64,000 nucleotides of DNA, taken from the NCBI RefSeq assembly GCF_004360225.1, contig NZ_SNUA01000017.1, positions 1 to 64,000 of the forward strand, in the 5' to 3' direction. Made by a program: the position numbers and the translations under genes. This document shows positions 18,073 through 30,690 of the stretch, one piece after another. The notes under the pieces were generated by a model. The model made no database searches, was not told where the DNA came from, and saw nothing but the letters and a program-made list of their open reading frames with translations. Position 1 is the stretch's first letter; each line of letters opens with the position of its first letter. The stretch comes from Alcanivorax sp. 24 (lineage in GTDB: Bacteria > Pseudomonadota > Gammaproteobacteria > Pseudomonadales > Alcanivoracaceae).

Positions 18073-19024
18073 ATGCCTGCTGACACAAGGCAACCACTGA
18101 GTCGTGCGGCCGGTCATAGCGCTGCTTTAGCGCATCCATAATCGCCAACCGGGTGACCTTCAGGTAAGCCCCGGGGTGATCATACAAGCGGGCCTGGGCC
18201 AGCCATTGGGTGATCTTCATCGGAGCAAACAACCAGAATAGGGCACCAGCCGCGGTATGATATACCCGCAAACCGTTCCTGTAAGTGTAATAGGCCTTCC
18301 ATAAAGGCGCATATGTGCGGGCACCATTACTGAAGGTGGAACAATCGTGCGCAAAACGCACCCAGGGCAGGAAACGAATACGGCCTCCGGCACGGGAAAT
18401 CATCAGCGTATAAAGAACATCATCTCCATAGATAAATAAGCGACCCTCCGGTAAGCCGATACGCTCCACCATTTCCTTGCGAACAAAGAAACCGACAAAG
18501 GAGGTCGAATCGATACGGACAGGCTGCTCGGCTTGATAGGCCTCATCGTCGATATGGAACCCTTTCCGGCCACCTCCCAAGACAGTGCGAATAAAGCGGG
18601 GCAGATGCCAGAATGGATTAAGGCTGGGGCGGTTCATCTCACAGATACGCCCATCCGGAAAGTAGACCGCCGCCGCGGCAGCATCTATCCCGTCCAGATC
18701 CGATTCCAGGAACGCCTGAAACGATCCGGGCATGGGATAAGCGTCATCATCGAAGCACACCAGCCAATCCGGGCGATATCGTGACAGCGCGTGGCCGAAA
18801 CCCAGTTCGAAGCCACCGGCGCCCCCAAGGTTACGCGGTGCCAAGACCACATCCAACCGGCCACTTTCCCCCTCCCTTTGCCACAGCCACTCACGGGTAC
18901 CATCAGTGGAACAGTTATCCACCACAACAATGGCGTCGCAGCGCTGCTGCTCCAGGGCGGACACCGCGACTTTAAGATGCTCGAGCCTGTTGTAGGTAAC
19001 GACAACGGCGACCAGAGAGGTCAT
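18050..19024 (-). CDS. Family 2 glycosyltransferase, galactofuranosyl-type
   Basis: About 324 residues when started at the ATG at 19024 (MTSLVAVVVTYNR). The reading frame is open 57 bp further up, but this start gives the canonical GT2 N-terminus. VVVTYNRLEHL is the nucleotide-binding strand, GGAGGFELGF the acceptor-side Gly-rich loop, and CFDDDAYPMPG the metal-binding DDD motif. The GGAGGF and DDDA combination is characteristic of GlfT/WbbN-like galactofuranosyltransferases. It is the last gene of the galU-to-glf operon, 13 bp after glf, which supplies UDP-Galf. Confidence 0.88.
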   Translation of the reverse strand: MTSLVAVVVTYNRLEHLKVAVSALEQQRCDAIVVVDNCSTDGTREWLWQREGESGRLDVVLAPRNLGGAGGFELGFGHALSRYRPDWLVCFDDDAYPMPGSFQAFLESDLDGIDAAAAAVYFPDGRICEMNRPSLNPFWHLPRFIRTVLGGGRKGFHIDDEAYQAEQPVRIDSTSFVGFFVRKEMVERIGLPEGRLFIYGDDVLYTLMISRAGGRIRFLPWVRFAHDCSTFSNGARTYAPLWKAYYTYRNGLRVYHTAAGALFWLFAPMKITQWLAQARLYDHPGAYLKVTRLAIMDALKQRYDRPHDSVVALCQQASSGRQNR

Positions 19025-19037
19025 GGGCGGTAGTTCC

Positions 19038-21953
<2,916 letters not shown>

Positions 21954-21957
<4 letters not shown>

Positions 21958-23045
21958 TCAGTGGCCCTCATTACCTCAACCGCCGCCATCAGAAGCGCAC
22001 CCGCAGCCGCTACTCTCCGTTCATTCGATCCCATCAGATGTCTCGCCTTCACCTCGACAGGAACAAGGTCCTCTGGTTGCCAAAGCGAATAGGGCACAGG
22101 GTCACCAACCGCCTGCTTTAACTCGGGATCTTCGAACCCGATATCATACTTCGCATTCGAAACCCTCCATTTTTCCCGCATCGCCTCCTCGAAGAAGAGT
22201 CCCGGGTTGACCTTTAGGTCATCCCGTGAATCTTCCGGAGCGATCTCTTGAAGCGCCTTTACACAAACTCTATGCACTTCCTGGTTATGCTCGAAACGAT
22301 TCGCATTCCTGAGCACTTCGAAAGCCAGGCGCGTCACTCTGAGATTTTTACGCTCGAAATTCCTTACTGCTGTGGACGGCTCATAGCCGATGACATCACA
22401 GAAATCCATGACCGCATCACCATCCTTTAACGCGGAGCGTTGAAATGGCCGAAACTGCACACCGTTACCAAATACTTTCATCCATCGGCTCCGGAGGCCG
22501 GCGTAGTTGCTATGGCAATTCGGAAGACGGTCAGCAATCTTAGCGATAGGGAGAGTGGTCTGGTCTATACCGTGTTTCACAATCTCATTGCACCAGGACT
22601 CCACGTGTCGATCCTGCCGATTTAGGTACGCCAGAACGGTCACTTCATCGAAATGTTGATCCGCCCATTTCCCAAGCTCCTGGATAGCCGAGCCATGCTG
22701 GCGACCACCATAGTCCAAAAAATAGAAGTCTTCGGAACTCAGCACCACGGTTCCGCAGCAGTCTGCTGAGATCTGATCGGACAACCTTCCCCAGATATCG
22801 ACCTGACGGGACGCGTCGTGCCCCTTAATACGGACCCCTCGTTCGACACGTTCTCTCAAGGAGTAGGACAAAGCATGATGCGCGTTTCTATTTTCAACGT
22901 TCTCCAAGACCGGATATAAGTAATTCTGACGCGCCAGTCGTTGTCGCTCGAACGCAAGAAAATCCTGAATCGAAGTGGTTCCTGATTTGGGTTGCCCGAT
23001 ATGCAGTATGAGACGCTTTCCTTTCCGGCGTTTTCGTATCCACAT
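21954..23045 (-). CDS. Sulfotransferase-like protein
   Basis: 363 residues. LILHIGQPKSGTTSIQDF near the N-terminus has the PKSGTT 5'-phosphosulfate-binding loop of PAPS-dependent sulfotransferases. VVLSSEDFYFLDYG and FDEVTVLAYLNRQDRHVESW fit the 3'-phosphate-binding strand and following helix, where Asn/Arg/Ser contacts occur. The rest is poorly conserved. Its place between the ATPase of the exporter and the GlfT2-like gene, with 4-bp overlap downstream, suggests modification of the galactan. It could also be a P-loop protein of another activity. Confidence 0.7.
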
Positions 23046-23059
23046 AGCTTTTTTCCTCC

Positions 23060-23695
23060 CTATCGATCCAGACAGATCTTTCTGTCCGAGATGCGATTGA
23101 TCTGCTCATCGGAGTGGGATACGAACACTACCGATTGATCCGAACAGATCTTCTTCATCATCGCTTTCTCTGCTTTTTGGCGGAACGATTGATCACCAAC
23201 GCTCAGAACTTCATCCAAAAGCAGAACATCCGGAGACATATGGATAGCCACCGCAAATCCAAGACGAGATCGCATACCCGAAGAATAGGTCTTAACCGGC
23301 TCTTCCATAAAGTCACCCAGCTCAGCGAAAGCAGCGATTTCGTCGAGGTGGCTTTCGACTTGGTATCGGGAGTAGCCCAGCAACATACCGCTGATCACCG
23401 CATTGTCAATACCGGACAGTTCCCCGTCGAAACCCGCTTGGAGTGCGAGCAGCGATACCGTGACACCATGGTTAATTACCTGACCACTATCCGGTTGGAT
23501 TATGCCCGCGATCAGCCGTAACAGCGTCGATTTTCCAGCACCGTTACGACCCACGATTCCCAGAGTTTCACCTCGGTAAAGATCAAAGGTGATACCTTCA
23601 AGCGCCTGATAATACCGGCTAGGCACAAACAAGCCGCCACGGCGTTTATAACGAACGCCAACATCACGCAGAGAAATGATCGCGTCTCCACTCAT
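23060..23695 (-). CDS. Polysaccharide ABC exporter, ATP-binding subunit (Wzt/KpsT type)
   Basis: 211 residues from the ATG at 23695, chosen because it overlaps the permease stop by 4 bp (ATGA) and begins MSGDAIISLRDVGVRYK. Walker A is GRNGAGKST, the signature YSSGMRSRLGFAVA, Walker B VLLLDEVLSVGD, and the switch His is in VFVSHSDEQI. The C-terminal carbohydrate-recognition domain of long Wzt proteins is missing; the protein stops soon after the nucleotide-binding fold, as in KpsT and short Wzt proteins. It powers export of finished polymer through the permease encoded just upstream. Confidence 0.93.
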   Translation of the reverse strand: MSGDAIISLRDVGVRYKRRGGLFVPSRYYQALEGITFDLYRGETLGIVGRNGAGKSTLLRLIAGIIQPDSGQVINHGVTVSLLALQAGFDGELSGIDNAVISGMLLGYSRYQVESHLDEIAAFAELGDFMEEPVKTYSSGMRSRLGFAVAIHMSPDVLLLDEVLSVGDQSFRQKAEKAMMKKICSDQSVVFVSHSDEQINRISDRKICLDR

Positions 23696-25185
23696 TCGAT
23701 CACCACCCGTGGAAACACGCTCTCCAGCCGACGATATACTAAGGCCACTAAAACAAGTCCCGCCATACAGGCTAACGCCAGCCAACACGTCATTCCCCAA
23801 TCCGGCCACTGGTGCTCCATCAGTATCAGACGATACTGATGGAGTAAGTTAGCCATGGGATTGGCAAAAAAATAGCTGTGCCATTGTTCCGGGATAGTAT
23901 CAACGGTGTAGAACACGCCGCTGCAGAATAGAATAAATTGCAGGCCTGTGGGCACCAGGTTGAGCAGATCACGCAAGAACGGGATGATCATCGCCGTCAG
24001 GCAGCCGATGGCCGCCATCAGCATCAGTTGGATAGCAACCACCGGCACCAGCGCCAGCCAGTGCACCGTTGGATAAAATCCACAGGCAAACAGAAGAACA
24101 ACGAGCATGATGAACACCGGTATCTGTTTTCCAGTGTTCTGTGCTACCGCTACAAGCGGAAAGAATAGCGGTGAAACACGCACCAGGTTCATCAAACCAC
24201 GGCCTTGAATAATGGTTGCCGCAGCGTGCTGGACCGTCTTCGCGAACCATTGAAACGGCACCAGTCCAGTCAATAGATAGATAACATAGTTATCACCACC
24301 TCGCTGCAGTAGCAAACCGAAGACCAGATAAAACACCGCCATATACAGCAGTGGATCAATGATCCACCATAGATACCGCAAATGATTCTGGTTGGCCTCC
24401 GCCTTAAGGTTAAGGCGCGCCTTGGTGACCACCAGATCAGCAAACGCCCTTAAATTCCGTCGAACAGGGGGTCGAATCTGCGTATCGCGTTGGTCCGTCT
24501 GTTCCAGGCTCTTCACCCAATCAGCACCGAAGCTGGCGCCCATCCGCAACTTTTTCGCCTCGCTGGCGCAGCCAAGACGCTCAGCAGCCTCAGCAGCCCG
24601 TAAAAATGCCTGCCGGTGTTCGGGAAACTGCGCGCGTACCCGAGTCCAGCGGGACAGCGCTTCCTGCCAGCGATGATCCCTCATGGCAAACTCAGCATAC
24701 TGACACCCACCTGCCGCTTGCTTGGGAAAACGCCGGCAGACCTCAGCATTTAATGCCTCGGCCCGGGCCCGCTCTCCCGCGCGAAACAAGACTTCGGCAC
24801 TGGTCAGCCAGACATCGATGTCATTGGGAAATCGATAACGCGCCTGCTCCATCAGCATCACCGCCGACTCAGTCATACCGCCATCGGCCGCTACCAGCGC
24901 GCCGCGTATCCAGCCGTTCGGGTTATCTGGAAAACGCAGTCTCGCCTGCTCCAACAACCCCGCCGCACACTCGTACTCGTCAAGCTGATGGTGCGCCACC
25001 CCCGCCTGTATCCAAACTGGTCCCTGATCGGGGTACACTAGCCTTAATGTAGCCCAACGTTGCACGGCTTCACGCCACAGACCCTCATGCATGGCCTCCC
25101 AGCCCCACTCCAGCGCCCGTTCGGCAGGCAGTGGTTGAAGCTGATCAGAGCGGCGCTTGGAATGGGCGATCTGAGGTTTTGACAT
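23692..25185 (-). CDS. Fusion of TPR-like domain with polysaccharide ABC permease (Wzm type)
   Basis: 497 residues, against about 260 for ordinary Wzm/KpsM. Residues 20-215 are a run of TPR-like helical hairpins (GLWREAVQRWATLRLVYPDQ, AAGLLEQARLRFPDN, AVMLMEQARYRFPND, RWQEALSRWTRVRAQFPEH), each about 34 residues. From about 240 comes an ABC-2 permease: amphipathic NLRAFADLVVTKARLNLKAE, then six hydrophobic segments starting YLWWIIDPLLYMAVFYLVFG and ending GLVLVALVYRR. No stop or frameshift separates the two parts. The TPR region is cytoplasmic by topology and could dock chain-terminating or glycosyltransferase partners; that is inference. It is followed by its ATPase with a 4-bp overlap. Confidence 0.9.
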   Translation of the reverse strand: MSKPQIAHSKRRSDQLQPLPAERALEWGWEAMHEGLWREAVQRWATLRLVYPDQGPVWIQAGVAHHQLDEYECAAGLLEQARLRFPDNPNGWIRGALVAADGGMTESAVMLMEQARYRFPNDIDVWLTSAEVLFRAGERARAEALNAEVCRRFPKQAAGGCQYAEFAMRDHRWQEALSRWTRVRAQFPEHRQAFLRAAEAAERLGCASEAKKLRMGASFGADWVKSLEQTDQRDTQIRPPVRRNLRAFADLVVTKARLNLKAEANQNHLRYLWWIIDPLLYMAVFYLVFGLLLQRGGDNYVIYLLTGLVPFQWFAKTVQHAAATIIQGRGLMNLVRVSPLFFPLVAVAQNTGKQIPVFIMLVVLLFACGFYPTVHWLALVPVVAIQLMLMAAIGCLTAMIIPFLRDLLNLVPTGLQFILFCSGVFYTVDTIPEQWHSYFFANPMANLLHQYRLILMEHQWPDWGMTCWLALACMAGLVLVALVYRRLESVFPRVVIE

Positions 25186-25199
25186 CGGAGAATCCGCTA

Positions 25200-26573
25200 C
25201 TATCCAACCGCGTTGACAGCGTCGCCGATGGCAGCCTGGAAGCGCTGCTGGATCCGTGCCAGGGCCGGCTCATCCACGGCTTCATAACGCGTCACCAGTT
25301 TCGGTGAAGTGTTCGAGGCACGGCACAGTCCCCATCCGTCCTCATAATCCATACGAATACCGTCAATCACCGTGCGCTCACCTTGTCCCAGGTCGGCGTG
25401 GGTCTGCAGGTACTCGACGATGGCGAATTTGGTTTCCTCGGTAACGGTTATGGTGATCTCGGGCGTTGTGCACAAATCAGGGTAACGACCGAAGAAAGTC
25501 GCTGCGTCATCATCGTATCCGCTCAATATACGCAGCAGTCGTGCCGCGGCCACCAGCGCGTCATCAACGCCAAACCAGTCTTCAGCAAAAAAGACGTGGC
25601 CACTCATCTCCCCTGCCAGCAGGGCACCGGTCTCCTTCATTCTGGCTTTCATCAGCGAATGACCGGTTTTCCACATCTCCGGCTCACCACCAGCGGCGCG
25701 CACCACATCGAATAGAGCTCCGGTACACTTGACATCAAAGATCACTCTCGAGCCTGGAACACGCCGCAGAAGATCTTCCGCCAGTGCCATCAACAAGATG
25801 TCCGGGAATACGACCTTGCCGTCTGGCAGCATCACGCCGAGACGGTCACCATCACCATCGAAGGCCAATCCGAGATCGGCCTTTTCACCCTGAACCATGG
25901 CCATCAAGTCCGCCAGCGTCTCTATATCGCCAGGATCCGGATGGTGATTGGGAAAGGTGCCATCCACCTCAGTATAGAGCGGCAGCACCTCGCACCCGAG
26001 CGCGGCGATAGCCTCCGGAGCGATGACGCTGGCGGCACCGTTACCGCAATCCACCACCACCTTGAGCGGACGAGCCAATTGGTGCCGTTCTCGCAAAGCA
26101 TCCAGGTACGCAGGCAGGATCTCACGCTGCTCCTGGTGCCCTCCTCCCCGACTCAGATCGCCGTCCAGAATCCGCGTTTTCAACGCCACGATGGCGTCGC
26201 CGGATAGTGCCGTACCCTTGATAACGATCTTGAAACCATTGTAATCCGGCGGATTGTGGCTACCGGTGATCATTACTCCGGAGTCGACACCGTCAAAATG
26301 ATGGGTAGCGAAATACAGAACCGGAGTCGGCACCAAACCAATATCGATCACATCACAGCCGGCGGAGCGCAGGCCAAGACCAATAGCCTGATGCAAGGAC
26401 GGCGAGGAAAGTCGCCCATCCCGCGCCAGGGCTACCTTGCCGCCTCCCTGGGACAACACCTCTGAACCTATGGCCTGGCCGATCAGCTCGGCGGCCTCCA
26501 TGGTCAACGTGTCGCCGAAGATGCCACGAATGTCGTAAGCACGGAATAAAGTGTCGGATAACGTTATCGTCAT
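25200..26573 (-). CDS. algC: Phosphomannomutase/phosphoglucomutase
   Basis: 457 residues, close to Pseudomonas AlgC. The phosphoserine loop is GVMITGSHNPPDYNGFK, the metal-binding loop AFDGDGDRLGVM, the sugar-binding loop GEMSGHVFFAEDW and the phosphate loop RASNTSPKLVTRYE. It interconverts hexose-6-phosphate and hexose-1-phosphate, feeding GalU (Glc-1-P) or GDP-mannose synthesis. It is between pgi and the exporter genes in the same operon, with gaps of 11-14 bp, consistent with precursor supply for the polymer. Confidence 0.93.
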   Translation of the reverse strand: MTITLSDTLFRAYDIRGIFGDTLTMEAAELIGQAIGSEVLSQGGGKVALARDGRLSSPSLHQAIGLGLRSAGCDVIDIGLVPTPVLYFATHHFDGVDSGVMITGSHNPPDYNGFKIVIKGTALSGDAIVALKTRILDGDLSRGGGHQEQREILPAYLDALRERHQLARPLKVVVDCGNGAASVIAPEAIAALGCEVLPLYTEVDGTFPNHHPDPGDIETLADLMAMVQGEKADLGLAFDGDGDRLGVMLPDGKVVFPDILLMALAEDLLRRVPGSRVIFDVKCTGALFDVVRAAGGEPEMWKTGHSLMKARMKETGALLAGEMSGHVFFAEDWFGVDDALVAAARLLRILSGYDDDAATFFGRYPDLCTTPEITITVTEETKFAIVEYLQTHADLGQGERTVIDGIRMDYEDGWGLCRASNTSPKLVTRYEAVDEPALARIQQRFQAAIGDAVNAVG

Positions 26574-26584
26574 GGGAAATCCCG

Positions 26585-28222
26585 TCAGTTCTGTTGCCGC
26601 TCGCGAACGTAGCGGGCCAGGGCGCGGCTGGAGCCGTCCAGCTCGTTAATGCCGCCCCCAGTATTAAGCACGTCTATCATCTCCATGGCGATACGCTTGC
26701 CCATTTCGACACCCCATTGATCGAACGGGTTGATACCCCACATCACTGCCTGTACGAACACCTTGTGTTCATAGAGCGCCAGTAGCGCACCTAACTGCCG
26801 CGGCGACAGTTCGTCCATCATCAGCGTAGTACTGGGTTGGTTGCCGCGATAATGCATGAATGGCGGTAACGACTGATCCGGTGTCAACGCCGCCTCTCCA
26901 AATGCCAGTAACCGTGATTGGGCCAGACAGTTGGCCACGGTCAGGCCATGTTGGTCTTCCAACGGCTCCAGTGCCGCGCTATTGCCGTTGCGACGGCCAT
27001 GCCGCGCCGCCACCAGGAATTCGCAGGCCACGGGCTGAGTACCCTGATGAAGAAGCTGATAAAACGCGTGCTGGGCATTTGGGCCAACCTCTCCCCAAAT
27101 CACCGGGCAAGTGTGATGTTTGACCGCCTCACCGGAGCGAGTCACCGATTTGCCGTTGGATTCCATCTCCAACTGTTCGACATAAGCAGGGAGGTGCTTC
27201 AGCCGGCCATCATAGGGCAGCACGGCCCGGGCGGTGATGTTCAGGAAATTGAGGTTCCATATATCCACCAGTCCCAGAGAGACCGGTACATTTTCGTCCC
27301 AGGGCGCGCTGCGGAAATGCTGGTCCATATCGTGAGCGCCGGCGAGAAATTCGCGGAACTGATCCATGCCGATGGCCAGCGCGATCGGCAAGCCGATGCA
27401 AGACCACAGCGAATAACGGCCACCGACCCAGTCCCACAGCCGGAGCTGGTTTTCCTGATGAATCCCCCACTCCGTCATCCGTTCAGAGCAGGCGGAAACG
27501 CCGATGAAATGACAGCGCAGCAAAGCGCCATTCACCTCAGGAAACGCCCGTTCCAACCAGGCGCGAGTGGTGGCCGCGTTACTCAAAGTGTCCATGGTGG
27601 TGAATGACTTGGAGGAAATTACCACCAGCGTAGTGCCGGGGTTCAATTCATCCAGCAGCGGTGCGATCTGGCTGCCGTCCATGGAAGAGACGAAGTGCAG
27701 ACGTGGCCTCCCGCCCGTTTCAGGGTGGTGTTCGTGCAATGCCACCGATGCCATGAGCGGCCCCAGATCCGAGCCACCCACACCGATATTGACCACGTCG
27801 GTGATCGCGTCACCCTGACACCCTCGCCATTGACCGGAATGGACCCGATTGACGATATGCTCCATCAATGTGAGTTGCTCGTGCACCTCCGGTGCATTTT
27901 TCTTGCACTCGCGCAAGCGCCAATGCATTGCCGGACGGGACTCAGTCCAATTCACCTCACCGCCATCAAAAAGGCAACGAATCCAGTCATCCAGACCTCT
28001 CGCTTCGGCTAACGTCCGCAGCTTTTCCAGCGTACCCGCTGCAATTCTCTGTTTGCTGAAGTCCGCCAGCAGACCACAAGCGGAAAGGCTCAGACGTTCA
28101 AAACGTCGTGCATCCTGGGCGAACAAATCGGCGATATGAACACGTCCCGAACGATAAGCGTCATCACGTAACGCCTTCTCGGCCCGGCGCGCCATGAGTG
28201 TGTCCATAAGCGGCAATGCCAT
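26585..28222 (-). CDS. pgi: Glucose-6-phosphate isomerase
   Basis: 545 residues, typical length. Signature blocks are [12 protein letters not shown] near residue 150 (read as [12 protein letters not shown]), [34 protein letters not shown], and [14 protein letters not shown] near the C-terminus. The catalytic Glu sits in the WGGRYS-type block region and the catalytic Lys in QWGVEMGK. It converts fructose-6-P to glucose-6-P. It lies between the dehydrogenase and algC, so the operon carries a full route from fructose-6-P to UDP-glucose. Confidence 0.96.
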   Translation of the reverse strand: MALPLMDTLMARRAEKALRDDAYRSGRVHIADLFAQDARRFERLSLSACGLLADFSKQRIAAGTLEKLRTLAEARGLDDWIRCLFDGGEVNWTESRPAMHWRLRECKKNAPEVHEQLTLMEHIVNRVHSGQWRGCQGDAITDVVNIGVGGSDLGPLMASVALHEHHPETGGRPRLHFVSSMDGSQIAPLLDELNPGTTLVVISSKSFTTMDTLSNAATTRAWLERAFPEVNGALLRCHFIGVSACSERMTEWGIHQENQLRLWDWVGGRYSLWSCIGLPIALAIGMDQFREFLAGAHDMDQHFRSAPWDENVPVSLGLVDIWNLNFLNITARAVLPYDGRLKHLPAYVEQLEMESNGKSVTRSGEAVKHHTCPVIWGEVGPNAQHAFYQLLHQGTQPVACEFLVAARHGRRNGNSAALEPLEDQHGLTVANCLAQSRLLAFGEAALTPDQSLPPFMHYRGNQPSTTLMMDELSPRQLGALLALYEHKVFVQAVMWGINPFDQWGVEMGKRIAMEMIDVLNTGGGINELDGSSRALARYVRERQQN

Positions 28223-28224
28223 GA

Positions 28225-29505
28225 TCAGGATCTCCCAATGCCATAGTAGGTGAACCCTTGATGTTTGACATAACGGGGGTCATAAATATTTCGACCGTCC
28301 AGAATCAGCGGCGTGCTCATCTTATTTTTCAACATGGCCCAATCGGGACTCCAGTACTCTTTCCATTCAGTCACAATCATCAACGCATCCACGTCCCTTG
28401 CCGCATGGTAACCGTCCTGGTGGGTATACAGGGGCCCGCGCCCGTCGGCCCACTGTGTCAGTTCCGGCAACGCCAGAGGATCGTGCACATGCACCTCCAC
28501 GCCCTGCGCCCAAAGAGCCTCGATCAGGCGCAACGCCGGGCCGTTATCGACACGATCAGAACCAGGCTTGAACGCGGCGCCCCAAAGCGCCACTTTCTTA
28601 TTCGCCACATCGCCTTCATAGTGACGCCAGAACTTGCGGAACAGCACTTCCTTTTGCCGCTCATTGATCTGCAGGACCTGCTCCAACAGCTCGGTATTGA
28701 TTCGGCGGCTGCGCAACGCATCAGTCAGATTCATTACATCACGACTGAAGCCCGGCCCACCAAAACCACAACCGGCATACAGATAGGCGTCACCGATACG
28801 AGGATCCGATCCGACTCCCTGGCGAATCACCTCAATATCCACGTCCAGTTCTTCCGCCAGCATCACCATGTCATTCATGAAACTCAGGCGGGTCGCCAAC
28901 ATGCCACTGATAGCCAGCTTCGCGAACTCCGCTTCACGGGGACGCATCACCTGGATGACATCCTGCCGCCGATTGAAGGGCCGCAGTATTTCCCGGATCA
29001 GAATCTCACCAGAACGGTCGTCACAGCCGAGCAGGATATGTTCCGGGCGAGTGAAGTCATTTAACGCCCGGCCTTCCTGCAAGGTGTCCGGCAGGCAAAT
29101 CACCGGCACCGTCCGCCCACGTTGTGCCAATGCTTCCCGCAGCTCTTCGGTCGTCCCGACCGGAAATACACTCTGATTGATCAGCAACTCACACTGCTCG
29201 CCACCTGCAATCCAATCCAGCAAGATGTCGGCTTGATCGCGCTCCCCCGGCTGCAACGCCAGAAACACCACTTCGCCCGGAGTAGGGGCCGGTGTCGCCA
29301 GATCCCGGCACCACAAATAGCCAGCTTCGATCTGCTCGCGAATCAGCGGCATAAGACCAGGTTCATGATACGCTTCCCGGCCGTCCCTCAGCTGTTGCCA
29401 ATAACGCCCTTCAGGCAGGGACCAAGTCACTGTGTGGCCGGTTTGGGCCAGAGCCGATGCAGTCACCGCGGCACATAGCGTGTCCCCAACCACATCAACG
29501 CGCAC
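28225..29505 (-). CDS. UDP-glucose/GDP-mannose dehydrogenase homologue lacking the catalytic cysteine
   Basis: 426 residues from a GTG at 29505 that overlaps the galU stop by 11 bp; this start places the Rossmann strand ([16 protein letters not shown]) at the N-terminus. The family blocks are visible: [38 protein letters not shown] and [20 protein letters not shown]. Two key features are altered. The dinucleotide loop reads VVGDTLCAA instead of GxGxxG. The catalytic segment, normally GFGGSCFPKD, reads [10 protein letters not shown], so the nucleophilic Cys is Gly. A Cys stands seven residues earlier. It may have changed or lost NAD-dependent oxidation of UDP-glucose. The operon context still points to UDP-sugar metabolism. 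Confidence 0.8.
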   Translation of the reverse strand: MRVDVVGDTLCAAVTASALAQTGHTVTWSLPEGRYWQQLRDGREAYHEPGLMPLIREQIEAGYLWCRDLATPAPTPGEVVFLALQPGERDQADILLDWIAGGEQCELLINQSVFPVGTTEELREALAQRGRTVPVICLPDTLQEGRALNDFTRPEHILLGCDDRSGEILIREILRPFNRRQDVIQVMRPREAEFAKLAISGMLATRLSFMNDMVMLAEELDVDIEVIRQGVGSDPRIGDAYLYAGCGFGGPGFSRDVMNLTDALRSRRINTELLEQVLQINERQKEVLFRKFWRHYEGDVANKKVALWGAAFKPGSDRVDNGPALRLIEALWAQGVEVHVHDPLALPELTQWADGRGPLYTHQDGYHAARDVDALMIVTEWKEYWSPDWAMLKNKMSTPLILDGRNIYDPRYVKHQGFTYYGIGRS

Positions 29506-30376
29506 GGTATTGCTCCAGGAGCGCCCGGGAGCATTCCGCCAGTTCCGGGTGGCCAAGCGCGAAGTGAATGAACGCTTCGAGATAACCGGCTTTGTTGCCG
29601 CAATCGAAAGTACGCCCGGTCATGGCGTAGGCTTCCACTGGCGCGCGCTCCAGCAGCGCGGCAATGGCATCGGTCAGTTGAATCTCGCCGCCAGCACCGG
29701 GGCGGGTATCAGCAAGCAGGCCCATGATCTCGCCGGGCAGAACATACCGTCCAACCACCGACAAATTAGAGGGCGCGTACTCGGGCGCGGGCTTTTCCAC
29801 GAGGCCCTGGATCGCAATGCCATTGCCCGCTGTTGGCGCCGGTCCGGACATAGATACCACGCCATACTGATCGACCTTGTTCATCTGCACCGGCTCCACC
29901 ATGATCTGAGCAGCCCCGGTAGACTCGAATCGTGCCAGCATAGCGCTCAAATCCGCCAGGTCACCAACGGTGTCAACCAGAACATCCGGAAGCATCACCA
30001 CGAAAGGTTCGTCGCCGACAATCGGAGCTGCCTGAAGGATGGCATGGCCCAACCCCAGCGGTTCCCGCTGACGAACACCAATGACGCTGACGTGATCGGG
30101 AAGGATCTGGCGCAAGCTTTGCCGCAAACTCTCCTTGCCTTTCGCCTGTAACTGCGCGTCAAGCTCGGCGTTGATATCGAAGTAATCCTCGATCGCGCCT
30201 TTAGCGGCATGGTTGACCAGAATGATTTCACTGAGGCCGGCTTTCACCGCTTCCTCCACCACCAGATGAATGGCCGGGCGGTCCACGATCGGCAACATTT
30301 CCTTGGGAATGGATTTAGAGGCGGGCAGCATGCGCGTACCCAATCCCGCGACCGGGATCACTACTTTCGAAATCAT
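29495..30376 (-). CDS. galU: UTP-glucose-1-phosphate uridylyltransferase
   Basis: 293 residues. The N-terminal nucleotide loop is VAGLGTRMLPASKSIPKEML, followed by the Lys-containing VEKPAPEYAPSNLSVVGRYV and GGEIQLTDAIAALLE blocks typical of GalU. It makes UDP-glucose from glucose-1-P and UTP. It is the first gene of the minus-strand operon that runs to 18050, and its stop overlaps the start of the dehydrogenase homologue. Confidence 0.96.
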   Translation of the reverse strand: MISKVVIPVAGLGTRMLPASKSIPKEMLPIVDRPAIHLVVEEAVKAGLSEIILVNHAAKGAIEDYFDINAELDAQLQAKGKESLRQSLRQILPDHVSVIGVRQREPLGLGHAILQAAPIVGDEPFVVMLPDVLVDTVGDLADLSAMLARFESTGAAQIMVEPVQMNKVDQYGVVSMSGPAPTAGNGIAIQGLVEKPAPEYAPSNLSVVGRYVLPGEIMGLLADTRPGAGGEIQLTDAIAALLERAPVEAYAMTGRTFDCGNKAGYLEAFIHFALGHPELAECSRALLEQYRAR

Positions 30377-30690
30377 CTGGCACCGTCCTTCATCATGGCT
30401 ACTGCAAGAATCCGGGATCCATCACCTTATTTTCGACAGACGTCTCGAAGTCTTCCAACTTCCCTCCCCCGATTCCAAGGCATGAACAGATTCTAACCAT
30501 ACAAATTTCACGCTGTCGCTCGAGCTCTGCGGAACGAGTCGACCAATTCAAACAAGTTTTACTGTTTGTCACGAAAGGACCGTCCCGGCGGCTAAAACAA
30601 AGACATGAAAAACCGGCGAGCGTTTTTTTCCTTGAAACGGATCACAAAACAAGAAAGGCAGTGCATCCACGCTGGAGAGCCCCCCCCTCC
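30377..30690. promoter_or_regulatory. Promoter region of the galU operon
   Basis: 314 bp without a gene between galU and the end of the MFS gene, on average more AT-rich than the neighbours. On the minus strand a possible promoter is GCGACA, 18 bp, TAGAAT (-10 at about 30493-30498). Alternatives cannot be excluded. It is the only long gap upstream of the ten-gene operon. Confidence 0.35.
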
